Below are positions 36,961 through 49,082 of a stretch of DNA of 64,000 bases, in pieces. The position numbers were made by a program, and so were the translations under genes. Below the pieces are notes generated by a model. The model saw only the letters and a list, made by a program, of their open reading frames with translations, was not told where the DNA came from and ran no database searches. Positions within the stretch are counted from its first letter, which is position 1. Each line of letters begins with the position of its first letter. The stretch is from Glossina fuscipes (Eukaryota > Arthropoda > Insecta > Diptera > Glossinidae), in the NCBI RefSeq assembly GCF_014805625.2, contig NW_023998415.1, forward strand, positions 7,533,938 to 7,597,937. The letters run 5' to 3'.

Positions 36961-37817
36961 AGAAATGGTTCAATCAATGGTGAATTTTACGAACGTAATT
37001 GCAAAATGCTTATTCAAGGTATGTCGTTAAATTAGCAAAGGAGCAGAGTAGCAGTTGCTGATGACAATTACTTTAAGCACAATTCAATGTCAACGCCCAT
37101 CAAAGCGTTCAATATATTAGTAGACTAGTTAAATAGGGTGAGCCGTGCGGATTTGGGGGTAGCACACAAATGTTGCAAATTCATAAACTTTGAAACTTTA
37201 AATGCGTTTCCTTCAAGCTGGCTGGTTATGCTGTTAACTTCTTCAATTTGTATACAATTGTTTCAAAATAAAATAAAGTCTCTAACGAGTAGTGCGCTAT
37301 GTTTTACTTAATTTCAATGTTGAGGATTTTAAGGCTGGTTAAGGTTCTCGAGCGAATAAAGTGTGCTTAACAAAGTTTATAGCATTGCGGCAAACTATGT
37401 TGAGGGAAAACACATTGTCTTTCGGGAGCTGGTACGCGTTCAATTTTGTTTGCTTATTTTTGAATAGAAATATGAAAAATGTTTCATTTATGTGCTTTAA
37501 GACTTGTGCTGTCATATGCAGGAATTCAAATATAAATCAATCTTGTAATCATCGGGAAACGCATTACTCGCGCACTACGCAATAACGTGACGTCCTTGAG
37601 AAGACTTGCTCTTTAGAAGACGGCTATTGAATGGGAGCAATTTAATTGGTGCAACAGCCTAAAACAATGCCATTAGGTAGCCTACTATCGTTAGATGGCA
37701 TTTATTAATTTTTAGGATAATACTATTGAATGATACATGAACGGGGCATGACACGGCTCTGGGTTCGTAACGTTAACAAACATCAATGTAGGCGAAAACG
37801 TACTCAAACGCTTAGCT

Positions 37818-38009
37818 TTATATTATATAGTCATCAAATAATTTATGAAATTTTGTAAAGAAAATTTTATAATAAAGATTTTCTGCAAACTCTTTGAAAT
37901 CTTTTTCATTTATTACAAATTCGTTCGATACTGCGTTGTCTCGTGTGCCGGGAATGCCATTATACAATTGCTCCACCCATGCATTTAAGAATTCTTGATA
38001 AAATGTCAA
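37818..38009 (-). mobile_element. Possible non-LTR retrotransposon ORF2 fragment (after the RT domain)
   Basis: A 63-codon open frame reads FYQEFLNAWVEQLYNGIPGT, later NEKDFKEFAENLYYKIFFTK and FHKLFDDYII. This resembles the conserved stretch downstream of the RT in L2/CR1/Tx1-like elements ('FW..VL.AW.......T......PLW.N..I...GK..YYK.W...GI..I.D'). No RT motifs were seen on either side. The match is loose; a chance frame remains possible. Confidence 0.3.
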
Positions 38010-38279
38010 AAATTATCTTAATTAGCTACCACATGTTTAAGTTCAGCTGCTACCGGTCTTTGGTCTTCCAATGAAATCAATTTCAAAGATGAAAAACGAA
38101 AGCAGAAAAACAAAAAGATTCGAGTGCAATGCAACAGTACTAGAGGAATTAATTAAAACATCATCTGAACAATATCTCGCATCTTTTGACTCGACTAGGA
38201 CACAAAACAGACAACATAAAAGTCTTAATGTAGCGAACAGCGAAATTAGCGAAAACACAAAACGTTTGTAGAGCAACGC

Positions 38280-38366
38280 AATATATATATATCTATATAT
38301 ATATATATATATATATGCGATATATTGTAGATTTGTATACACAATAAATATATATATATATATGTG
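38280..38366. repeat. (TA)n and (TG)n tracts
   Basis: Two TA runs (38,280-38,316 and 38,346-38,362) followed by a short TGTATGTGTG run. Confidence 0.9.
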
Positions 38367-39535
38367 TATGTGTGTTTGTGTATATGTCGGTTAATCAACC
38401 GACCAACCAACCACCAAACAACTTAACACAAGATGTAGTTACATATGTACTTGTATGTATTATTAGCTGTGTACCTATGCATGAGTATGTAATTGAGAAG
38501 ATACTGAAAAGCGAGATCCGGACAGAGAAGCAGTTGGCACTAATGTGGCCAATATTGAGACTAGAATGAAGTCTACTGATATCAATTACAAATAAGGCGT
38601 TGCCAATACGAGTTGCGAGACATGGCAAGACAGGCGAAGAAGTCGAATGAAGGAAGTTGACACGACTGTTAGGCATTTGAGGATCATAAAGAAATTGCAA
38701 TTAAAAGTTGAAAAATGAGATAAAAAAAAAAAAAATGTTTTTTTTTTTTTACATTGAGATATTTGCTCGTATCGTTCACTAAACCAAAGAAATAAATATA
38801 ATTCACAAGGCCATAAAAATGCAACTCTGCGGTAAAATAGGTTGAGAAAGTGTGGACTGGACGTGAACGCGGCAAATGGATACTGTTAGTGTTTTCAGAC
38901 ACACACAACAGGGGGCCATTGGCATCAAATTCAACATTCATCACACAACGCAACACAATACACAACAGATTGAAGCCCTTTTTGTGCAAATGAGTTCTGG
39001 TTTTTTTTTTTTTTTTTATTTTATTTTATTTTATTTAATTTTTCATTACATATTTTATTTGTATACAAAACAATTTCCTGCGCGAACCTTGCAGCTTGTG
39101 AGCAAAGTGTGTATAGACTGTGCTGTTGCGAAGTTGATGTCGTCGTTGAGGATTTCAGTTTTAAAGCATATGGCTGACGACGTTCTTTCTATATGATGGC
39201 TTTTCTGGCTTTAGTTACTCTTCTAAGTATGTTTCACACGTTCATGCAGTTGTATATGTCGATGCGTGTATATGCGTGTATACGTGCACGGGTATTGCAT
39301 AGTTTTCTTTATGTTTTCTGCATATTGTTAAGTCGTCGGCAAGTTAAGGCATTAGAATGTCTGAATGATCCCTTTTAAAAACACTTAACAAAACAACTAC
39401 AAGAGCAACAAAAACAGCAACATCAACATCAACAGCAACCTACAGAGATAGATGGTGGTGTGAGTAAAGCCAGCAATCAAAACATTTCCTCCACAAAACC
39501 TTACAAAACGAAAAAAAGTGAATCAGTGCTGCTGC

Positions 39536-39536
<1 letters not shown>

Positions 39537-39566
<30 letters not shown>
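39537..39566. repeat. Poly(T) run, 30 nt
   Basis: Pure T, preceded by CAACAG-type repeats at 39,390-39,440. Confidence 0.95.
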
Positions 39567-39567
<1 letters not shown>

Positions 39568-42500
39568 TATTTCTGGGCTTTAAGTTCTTAATGCTTTGGA
39601 TGGATATTCGTTTCGTTTTATAGTTGTTGTTATTGCGGTTTGTAATTTCATTGTTATTGTTGTAGTTTTTATTGTTAATGATGATGCGACGATATACTGG
39701 CTCAGATATGCGTGTACGTGTTGCCAAAGCAATTATGGTTGTGGCTGTTATTGTTGCTGCCGCTGCTGCTTCTTACTCGAATAGCAGACCAGTTATACTC
39801 TTTCTGTAACATTTGTGGCTGCATGTGTATAATAATTTATATAAGTGCTTGCGCCATCATAAGATATTATCGCTTTCAGTTGTAGAAATTTTAATTAAAT
39901 TAAACATTTTCTTTTGATTTTTTGCTTTTTTTTTTTTTTTAATTTTTCGTTTTCTTTTGCTCTTCTAATATTTGCCACCACCGAACTCTTACCACAATAA
40001 TCACAGTAATTGGTCAAAGAGAGACACATTTTATATGTTATACGCAGTTGACTTGTAATGCGTAGCACGTGATGTTGTATGTATGTCAATAACTATTTTA
40101 GAATTTGCTTTTGAGCGGAATGCATTTAAACGGGAATGTCTTACCGCGAAATCTATAACGCCTGTTATTCTTAGACAAATAGTTACATATTTCTCGTTTA
40201 ACTTCATGTTTGCTATTATGGTAGCCTCTCGATGCAAGCTAATAAGAAATTTTGGTGGAAGCAAGTTCAGCATAAAGTTGTCAATTTCGAAGCCAAGCGG
40301 TATTTTGCAAGCGTGACGTGCAGCTTTGATTGTCCTGTGCTCATGTACATGTTCTTTGTATCCCTTATCCTTAAGGGTGTGGTATATCAATTGCCATAGC
40401 TTTCGCGTACGGCAACTTTCGTTAAGTGTGTATGTGTCGCAGAAAACGAAATAAAAAGTTGAAATCCGGTAAAACTGCTTCTGGTTCATTACAGAAAATT
40501 TAACCTGAAACTATGCGTGGCCCATCCGTAACTACGATGGACCGATAAATGAAAAACTTACGTATAGCGAAAATATGAAATATTGGTCTTAATAATTTAC
40601 TATCGTTAAAACACATCGGTACAAAAATGAATACATATTTCGGCGAAAGAGATCTCTGTGCTTTCGCGAACATGTCCACAATTACCCAAAATCTTTTCCG
40701 ATCTGGTTGTGTTGATTTTTAAAGGTCTTGGTTATTTTTACCAGACCGTCTAAGGCCTTATCGTTTGTAATCGCCAATCAGCTTATAACTCGCCATAAGA
40801 AAATTACGTGTAGTGTCGGTAAAAGCGTAGCACTTACCGATTAGGCACGCCTCCATTGGGCTGCGACCAGTAATTCCTGTATCCTTCTGTTTACTCAAAT
40901 CTTTGTGGTCAATATCGTGTTGCATATGTAGACAACATCCCCTAAGTGATTGGTCGTACTAAAAAAAAAAAAAAAAAACAAAATCTCACCTATTAATAAA
41001 CCAAGTGCTTTGTTTCCGTTTTAACCACCAACGGTCAATGGCTTTGATGTCATTACAAGTTTACAATGCTCGAAAGACGGTACTTCAGTTTTACACTCTA
41101 CAGATTACTATAGATTTTGTAGAAAAACAAAAAAAATGTCTTTAATCAGCATGAGGTTTTTAGAACCTGCCCATCTATGCGTCGTTACGTTCGGATCTGG
41201 CAAAGTTGAAAAAATTATGCGAAACATTGTTTTGACCAGAAAAAAGGTGACCTCTTCTTCTGCTTGGTCAACTTAAAGATCTTGCCTATAGCTATGAAGT
41301 CAATCCTAGGTGATAGGTTTGGTTTTCCGACAAAAAAACTTATTCTCTGGTGACTTTATAAAAAGGTGTTGGTCTTGCGTAGAAGGCTGCTGTCTGTGCC
41401 TTGGAGTATTCTCTCTCTTCTTTTATCTATAAGCACTTCTATGAGTCATTGTGTCTGCAGTTATAACGAGCCTATCTGGATTAAGTGGTTAAGTGTACAT
41501 GTAACAAGAGCAAAGTTTCGAAGGCTTTAGATAAAAACAGGTGGGAAAAGAATATAAGAAATCTTCCTCAATTAAGAAAAGGTAACTTGGTCGAATTTTA
41601 AGATTTTTTCAATCTCACGTGATTGTTCTTCGCTTTCAGTCAGTGGGTTGTTATTGTGAAAATCATTAATTTTTTCTTTTTTTTTTGCTTCAACTGTTCC
41701 AGTTACGTATATGTATATGTTGTGTTGTGTATGCTGTTATCACAGGAAGATCACTTAAATGGCCTTAACATGCAGCGTAAGCGCTTTAGTCGTTTTCAAA
41801 TTCGTACAAAAAGGAAAGAAAAAAAAAAAAAAAAAAGAGAAAAAAAGCAGTAAAATAAGAAAAACAGGAAAGCAAAACGCAAATGCAAACGCATACCGAC
41901 AACGCGTTGTCAAAAAATGTGTAGTCACAATAAATTGCCCTCTATTTATTTTGCTGGCAGGAGGGAGGGCCTGCAGGTACATACTCACATTATTCTCTAT
42001 TGTGTGTTATCGTTGTGCACACTAACGGCGCGGTTATGCACATTGTTCTGCTCTGGCGTGTGTTAGTCGACGAGAAGTCATTTACTATATTTTCATCTTA
42101 TAGGCAAATACACGCATACACGGAACGCGCATATAAATGGAAAGAGATGCTAAAAAGGGGAAAGAGAGAATTCACAACTGAAATAAACAAATGATTTTAC
42201 ATTTATTACAGTCGCACATTTAAAAAGGCAACAGAGTAGACAAGCTATCAGACAAGAATGGGAGCTTCACACCAACACACTTCGCTGTAAGTGCTGAATG
42301 TCGTTTTTTGCCTATGTTTCGTATTTGCAAACTCAGCTCAGAAGAACGCAAAAGGGCTTAAAAGTTCAAAAGCTGATAATTGCAAAAGTATATGTATATA
42401 TATAATTATACTTTTTTATATATTACATAATATATATACTAAAAAGTATATATATATATATGTATTTATTTACTTATTTATTTACGATTATTTCAACCTG

Positions 42501-42814
42501 GTTACCAACATTTCAAACAATGATCGCTTAAGAGCAAATCTATAATTTTCGAAGCAAAACTTATATTATATTAAGCCTTCGTAGCACATAAAGAGCTATG
42601 CAAAATGCTATTCGATTTAAAGAAACAAACGAGGCTGATATAGCATCTGCAACGAACTTAAAACACATAAGAATCTAAATCGAACAATGAAAATTCAATG
42701 GAATTCTTGTACGAAACTGGGCGGAGCTTTCCAGTATCCATTTGGCAGCCCATACTAGACATATCTGGTTCAGTTTGCGAACAGAAGGTACTCTAAATTT
42801 ATTAATTGATTGAT
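39567..42814. other. fz intron, nothing recognised
   Basis: A 152-codon minus frame at 40,031-40,489 and an overlapping 77-codon plus frame show no known motif. 40,600-41,480 is of more mixed composition and may hold an unrecognised repeat. Confidence 0.5.
42390..42465. repeat. AT-rich imperfect palindromic TA tract
   Basis: AAAGTATATGTATATATA and ACTAAAAAGTATATATATAT around TTATATATTACATAATATAT form several overlapping fold-backs made only of TA-type sequence. Confidence 0.7.
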
Positions 42815-44112
42815 TACATCCAAATACGACATCGGCCGATTGCGTCTATTAAGCACGTCTACATTGATGTTAGACACCATTCATCTTTTTCCAAAGGAGC
42901 CTAACCGGATTAAAAACCTCATAATTATATCTGCATTGGTCAAGCTTTATGAATATAAACTTTCTTGAAGAACGATTACGAACATTAAAGATTATCCTTC
43001 CTAATAAGACTGATGAGTTAATACCGTCATTTACGAACTTAACTAAGAAGTATATTCCCAATATAAACCTTCGTTTTCAAAGTCAGGGAAGGGCTAACAG
43101 TGGCAACCTGTTTGCATATGCTAGCAAAGAGACGACTCCATCCCAAATCTCTCAAAGGAAAGAGCAGAAGTTGTTCCTGACTGATTCCATTGCAAATCCT
43201 GTAGGAAGGGGACCGCACAACAGAGGCATATTCCCCTATTGACCTAACCAAACTTGCGTATAACTGTTTTGTAACATAACGATAATCAAATTCCCTGGAC
43301 CAAATTTTGATGAAGCCAAGAGCGGGTCTTGCTTTATTTACGCGAAGATCCATATGAAAATTGAAACGTAGCCTTTGGTCAAACACTGTCCCTAAGTTGA
43401 AGAGTGACTCTACATTTTCAAATTTTTGATATTCTACAAAGTATGCCGTAGATAATGCGAATGAGAGCTTCTTACACTTTCCCAAGATGAGCTCCATAGA
43501 ATTGGTGGTCGACTAAGTAAACTAAACTGTCCAAATCAGATTTTAGGTGACATGAGTACACGCCCACATTGAAAGAAGAGAATAGTTTAATATCATCAGC
43601 ATGCATTAGTATACAGCTGGAGTTAAATACCGATGGAAGATCATTGAATAAAGGATAAATAGAAAAAGTCCTAAAGGGATGGAGGGGGGAAGGGACCACT
43701 GAGAGCACAGGAAATTCGTTATAAGAAACAGAATTGAACGGAACCTACCAAAGAACGTGCAGATAGCACGATATTTAATTTAATAAATGTGAGGAGACAC
43801 CAAGCGACCGTATATTAAAAGAACAGTAACTTATGATTAACTCTATCAGGCACCTTACTAAAATCCATATAAACAATGTCGGTTTATGAATTGCGAATTA
43901 AATTCTAACAGGCTCGTTACAGTTCATTGCCCTTAAGGAAGGCATTCTGAAAGCGTGAGATGGAAGATTTAATAGCGAATACTAATTGTTTAGTAACAAT
44001 CTTTTTAAAAATTTAGGTAGGATAGTCCATTTGGCGACACCTCTGTAGTTTATAACTAGCTGCCTCTCTTATACAGTGGAATCAAATAGCAACTTTTCCA
44101 ACATAATGGAAA
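42815..44112 (-). mobile_element. Jockey-type non-LTR retrotransposon, RT domain remnant
   Basis: The best-preserved retroelement here. On the minus strand, in order: FPLCWKSCYLIPLYKRGS (44,110-44,056); QNAFLKGNEL (about 43,955); DIVYMDFSKVPDRVNHKLL (RT motif A, about 43,884-43,826); FNDLPSVFNSSCILMHADD (43,645-43,600; the catalytic YADD/FADD reads HADD); then a frame of 152 codons (43,497-43,039) with TVFDQRLRFNFHMD, ARPALGFIKIWSREFDYRYV and LYASLVRSIGEYASVVRSPS. The last frame (43,061-42,870) has RIIFNVRNRSSRKFIF, the usual C-terminal tail. At least two frameshifts and several stops separate the parts. The endonuclease, ORF1 and poly(A) tail are not seen; a (TA)n repeat abuts the 5' side. 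Confidence 0.85.
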
Positions 44113-44136
44113 GATATATATATATATATATATATA
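44113..44136. repeat. (TA)n microsatellite
   Basis: TA run directly at the 5' side of the Jockey-type remnant. Confidence 0.93.
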
Positions 44137-44682
44137 CGTATATACATACATATGCAAATATATATATACATTGAAAGTTTTACCACAACAACAGCAATGA
44201 CAGCAGATAAGTTCTTCCACAATCATCAAAGGCTCAGAAAAACAAAACAAAAAACGAGGTCGTTATGTTGAGTGATTTTCAAACCATTTTTACATATGTA
44301 AAACGCAATGTTTTCCTTCTTTTTTTTTTATTAAAATAAATAAATTCCTCTTTGTTACTTAAGAGGATGCGGCAACACTGATAAATGTTGTTGCTCCTGA
44401 ACCGAATGCATTAAAAACTTTATTTTGTCTCGTACCTTTCTTTATATTCATTCTTTTTCTTATTCTTTTTCAAGCTTACTTTAAATTTAATGAGTTAAAC
44501 CTACCCCATCTACGCTTTTCAAAGTATGTTCTGTGCAGGAATCCGGTCGTTCTTTTAGCATTTAATGTTAAATAATTTGTCACTGCCACGGACAGCAAAG
44601 GAACACCGAAGCAATAAGTAAGAATAAGCCTTCTTTCACGCATTGATTTAAATGTCTTCGTCTTCTTCTTGAAAAAAGAATG

Positions 44683-44716
<34 letters not shown>
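44683..44716. repeat. Poly(A) run, 34 nt
   Basis: Pure A. No plus-strand retroelement was recognised upstream. Confidence 0.95.
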
Positions 44717-44718
<2 letters not shown>

Positions 44719-47431
44719 ACAAAAAAAATTAATATTTTTCGAAATTAAAACTGTTTTGAAAGAAAATAAGAAAAAGAAAAAAAAAAATCAGTCTTTATCA
44801 CTATCGATGGATAAGTTTTAAGTGTAGTATATCTTCTGGTTAAACAAAAAAAAGAAAAAAATATATAAATAAATGAAAATTTCGTGCAACAATTGTTGAT
44901 TAAAAGCAGAAACTTAGGATCCCTTACACATATGCATGGAATATATGCAGTCATATATTTATCTTTGTATGTTTAGATAAAGTGAAAGTTAGTGAATAGA
45001 TAATAAAAGTTTATTAAACCACTAGTTTATCCATCCGTACCTGAGACGGTGCGTTCCCGCTTAATTAATGCTTAAGTGAAGAGAAACCTTAACTGCAAAC
45101 GATAATTACGCGGTTATTAAACGTGAAGCAAAATGTGTCAAGCGAAACTTTGAAAGTTCCTCTTAAACAAAGATTAAAATATATGAATGAAGTGATGTGA
45201 AATAATGAGGAATGATTACGTTCGCGTCGCCTCAACACCGTAACATTCAAGTAAATTGATATACGTTCCAACCACATATGAGTTTTATTTATATATTTAT
45301 ATTTTTTTCTTTAGATTTATTTTTTGATACATGTTTGTGTTCATATGTTCAAAATACACTTAATTCAATAATTAAAATATCTACAAATAGAAGCTAAAAT
45401 TTATAATTAGAAAATTTTAAACGTTAAAGAAAGCTAAAGCTTTATTTAATCTGAAAAGTGATTGCATAAAGAAGTGTTTCCTCGTGAAACTGTTATATTA
45501 TTATTTGGAATTGAGGATTGAGATTGCATCGAATGGAACGAGGTATTGTCAATGGACCCAGTCTTTGCTATGCCGATTCGTGATTATGAGTGGCTAGTAG
45601 TAGTAATTAGCTGTATAGATCAAACTACATCTTGAAGGCTCCTTTTTTTTTTGCAGATAAATTAGAGAATGCCAGCAATAAATAGGATCTTGATGAAACA
45701 GTTTTCAAGTTTTAACTGGATGCAGTTAGCAAGTTTTAATTTGATAGCAGTTAGAAACAAAAGAAAACAAGCACAATCAAGTTAAGATAAATATTCAAAT
45801 TATTATACTTACACCTAAATTTATTTCGTTGTTAATAAATTTAAACTTAATGTAAAATGTAACCGCTTCAAAGCTTAATAATCGAAGTATGCAACGTCAG
45901 TATGCGGAATCTTTTGCTATTTATCGGAAAGTTTATAGATGCCCTTGCGTCGATCTGCATCGAGTGGTAATCAGAAGAAACCGCGCTTGTAAAATACAAG
46001 GAGTGCGATGGAACTTCCCACCCATAGAAGGATGGTCATATGCGAATTTCATTGTTTTCGCGATTAAAATTTTTTGAATGAAATGTCATAGACCACATTT
46101 TCAATTTTCTCCCTTCGATTTTTCTAAATATTTTAATTAATTTACTTTTGTTCGTTAATAACACATTGAAATTCTACTTAGCATTTTATGCAATAATGTT
46201 ACCTGGGCATTCTACAATACGAGTTGCGTAGGTCACCATGCATGTTAATGTGAAGCTGAACGAAATAAATAAATAAAATAAATGAACTTTTTTGTAGATA
46301 ACGGCATTTTCATTCCAAGCCAACTTAATCACTTCGGTAGCCTCAGCAGTCCCTTTTTTCCAAATTAATTCATTTAAAAGCACAGAAAAACGCAATGCCA
46401 TAAATTGCTTACAACTCTTTAAAATTTGATATACACTGAGCGGCAGTTTGTAAAAAAACTCACTCGAATATCAGCATCCAAGTTATCTATACTTGAAATT
46501 TCGGGAAAATTGATAGCGCGCGACAGGTACATTTGAAAAAGCGACCAATTTCCGCGGAAGGAATTTATTTTTGAACACTTTATCAAATGTAGAATACGAG
46601 CACATTATCGAAATGGTCGAAATCAAAATTGAAGAGAATACAAGCATAAGTAAAATCAGGATAGATGCAGCTTAGCTATACATAGGAATCACGATATCAT
46701 CTGAAGGGCAAATTGAATATCATATATTTCGCCTAATAATAAAGTTATTTAAATTAAATCACTTAGATGCTTGCCTGAGACCTACTGAAATTATTACACG
46801 GGCCATCATCTGCCTTAATCTTAGCGAACGAACGTTGAATCCAGAAAATTGGTCAGTGTGAAATCTGCTTCTCTATTACGAGGGAATAACAGTCTATTGT
46901 GCCGTAATGGATCGCAACACAGGTTCCTCATTACGTAGAAAAAGCGCTGAACATATTTTGGAGCTCAAAAGAAAAGAATGTAAAATTGCAGAAGAAGGAA
47001 ACAATGATATTCACATGCTAAAAGCAGTTTCCAGGCAAAATAAGTTATCTGACTGGCAACAATTATTTGAAATCTATTCGAGAAGGTGGTGGGGGTATAT
47101 TCTAAGCTCAAACGTTGAGCAATAAATTTCTTTTTAATCAAGGGGTTGTATGTGTACGGAAATTTCTCGAGCTATTTCTGCCGTTTCAACCTACGTGCAG
47201 GCCACCGATAATGAAGTCTGCGAAAGCATAGACGATGATGCGAGCTTGGATATTTTCGAAAAGCGTGCTATTGGGACCCCTGGCCATTGAAATTACGATC
47301 TATTATCCTCGCAGCTATATTGGGGCATCGGAAAAGTTGGTGGCTGTTTGTATTTTTTGATCGGCAGATTTCGTTATAAAGCCACAAGAGGAACACAATA
47401 TTATACCTTAGGCTTTTGTACTCTACAAAGG
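44717..47431. other. fz intron, nothing assigned
   Basis: 46,600-47,130 has several plus-strand frames of mixed composition (72 codons at 46,907-47,125) that could be a worn element, but no family motif was found. Confidence 0.45.
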
Positions 47432-47975
47432 GCATGTCTAAATTTAGAACCGTTAATTTCTTCACCTTAAATTACTATCATGAACTGATTTTCATTATGA
47501 AACATTGGAAATTACACCTGTTTTGTCATATAAACTTCAGTTTTCGTTATAAGAGAGAGGGTTCCAAAAATTGTCCCAGGCAAACCAAAATTTACTTATC
47601 AATTTATAATATCGAAGTATGATTATGCAGCGAGTTTTGTCAAAAATTGCAATTTTTCTCCTTATTTTGAGAAGACGTTATAAGGGCCGTGGCCGAAGAA
47701 GTAGACCGATCCGAGCCATTTTCAATAGTGTTCGCCGTTAAGTCAAAATATATCGGTGTACCAAATTTCATCAAATTATCTCAAAAATTACGACCTTGAA
47801 CTTTGAACGCACATATACAAGGACAGACATCAAACGGACAGGCAGGGTTAGATCAATTCAAAAAATGATTTTGAATCGATTAGTACAATAAAAGGTGAGT
47901 GCATCTTAAACTCTTCTGCATGTTGCATACGCTCGCACAAACTGAATATACCCTGTACCACAAGTGGCGTACAAG
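47432..47975 (+). repeat. Dispersed repeat family B, copy 1
   Basis: Collinear with the stretch at 48,586-49,082. Shared landmarks are GTCTAAATTT, the ATTACTATCATGAACTGATT block, CATATAAACTTCAGTTTTCG, a GATCCGAGCC block, GTGTACCAAATTTCAT, ATCTCAAAAATTACGACCTT, GACAGACATCAAACGGACAG, TTCAAAAAATGATTTTGAAT and TACCCTGTACCACAAGTGGC. It is non-coding and the class is unknown. Confidence 0.8.
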
Positions 47976-48164
47976 TGGTATAGAAATTAAAAAAGAGCGC
48001 TTAAAGTCAAACTGACTTATAGTAATAATCCATTTACATTTATGTAAAAGATAAAATCTATCCACATCTTGATTTAAAAAGAGACCGTACTAAATTCAAA
48101 TGATTGCCGCTTGAAACTCGTTCTGAGATGAACATGAACTTTACACCACCCAACGTGAGCTTGC

Positions 48165-48270
48165 GGGTATATTCATTCTGTCAGAATGCTTGCAACACCC
48201 AGAAGTAGAGTTCGTCGATCCTATAATAAAGTATATATGATCTCGATCAGTATCAAATTCATAAATTCTC
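48165..48270 (+). repeat. Dispersed repeat family A, head fragment
   Basis: GCGGGTATATTCATTCTGTC, AGAATGCTTGCAACACCCAG, a TATATGA run and CTCGATCAGTATCAAATTCA follow the order of the family head. It sits between the two copies of family B. Confidence 0.6.
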
Positions 48271-48585
48271 GAATGCTCGGCAATTACCGGTTGAGCGGAC
48301 AGCTTCCAAGCCGCTGCCACTCCCTATCTTTCCTACCCAACTTTTTTTGGATCAATACCATATCGTACGTACAGGAGGCATTTCATGAGCGATTGGTCAT
48401 AGGCTAGGCTTGGCTAGGCTGATCTTTCAATACCCTACACCACACTCTCTAATGCAATTCTTATTTTTGCGTGAAATTACTATGACGGGTCAATTTTCAT
48501 CGCCATCACCATGTTAAAACTTCTAAACTTCTAACTAAAAGTTTTCTCAAAATCCTTCTTAGAATAGCATCCAGGAAATAGACCG

Positions 48586-49082
48586 AGAGGGTCTAAATTT
48601 GGTAAACCTAATTTCTTATCTTAAATTATTACTATGATCTGATTTTCGCCATGAAGCATTGAAAATTAGATGTTTTTGTCATATAAAGCTCAGTTTTCGT
48701 TATATGAACGGGGGTGAAAAAATTGCTCGAGTTGGTCCAAAGTTTTCATACCAACTTAGAATGTCGAATTATTATTACCAAGCTACGTTTATTGAGAAAT
48801 TTTGAAAACTGAACAGATCCGAACCAATTTCGATAGCGTTCATTCTTGGGCCAAGGTACATCTGTGTACCAAATTTCATGACAATATCTCAAAAATTATG
48901 ACGTGCAGTTTGAACACAATTTACGTAGACAGACATCAGGCGGACCGACGGTCAGACAGGCTTAGATCGGTTCAAAAAATGATTCTGAATAAAAGGTAGG
49001 TCTACCTTAATCCCTTCTGGATGTTACATATGCCCGCACAATCTGATATATCCTGTACCACAAGTAGTGTAGGGTATAAAAA
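48586..49082 (+). repeat. Dispersed repeat family B, copy 2
   Basis: Second direct copy, about 1.15 kb downstream of copy 1 with the same landmarks, ending ATATCCTGTACCACAAGTAG TGTAGGGTATAAAA. A weaker third match to the distal end may exist near 52,040-52,145. The divergence between the copies suggests two old insertions rather than a recent local duplication. Confidence 0.8.

Noticed and set aside
40031..40489. 152-codon open frame on the minus strand, among the longest outside fz
   Set aside because: No signal peptide, domain, repeat or family motif. An overlapping 77-codon plus frame is equally plausible. Length alone is not convincing in a 64-kb window.
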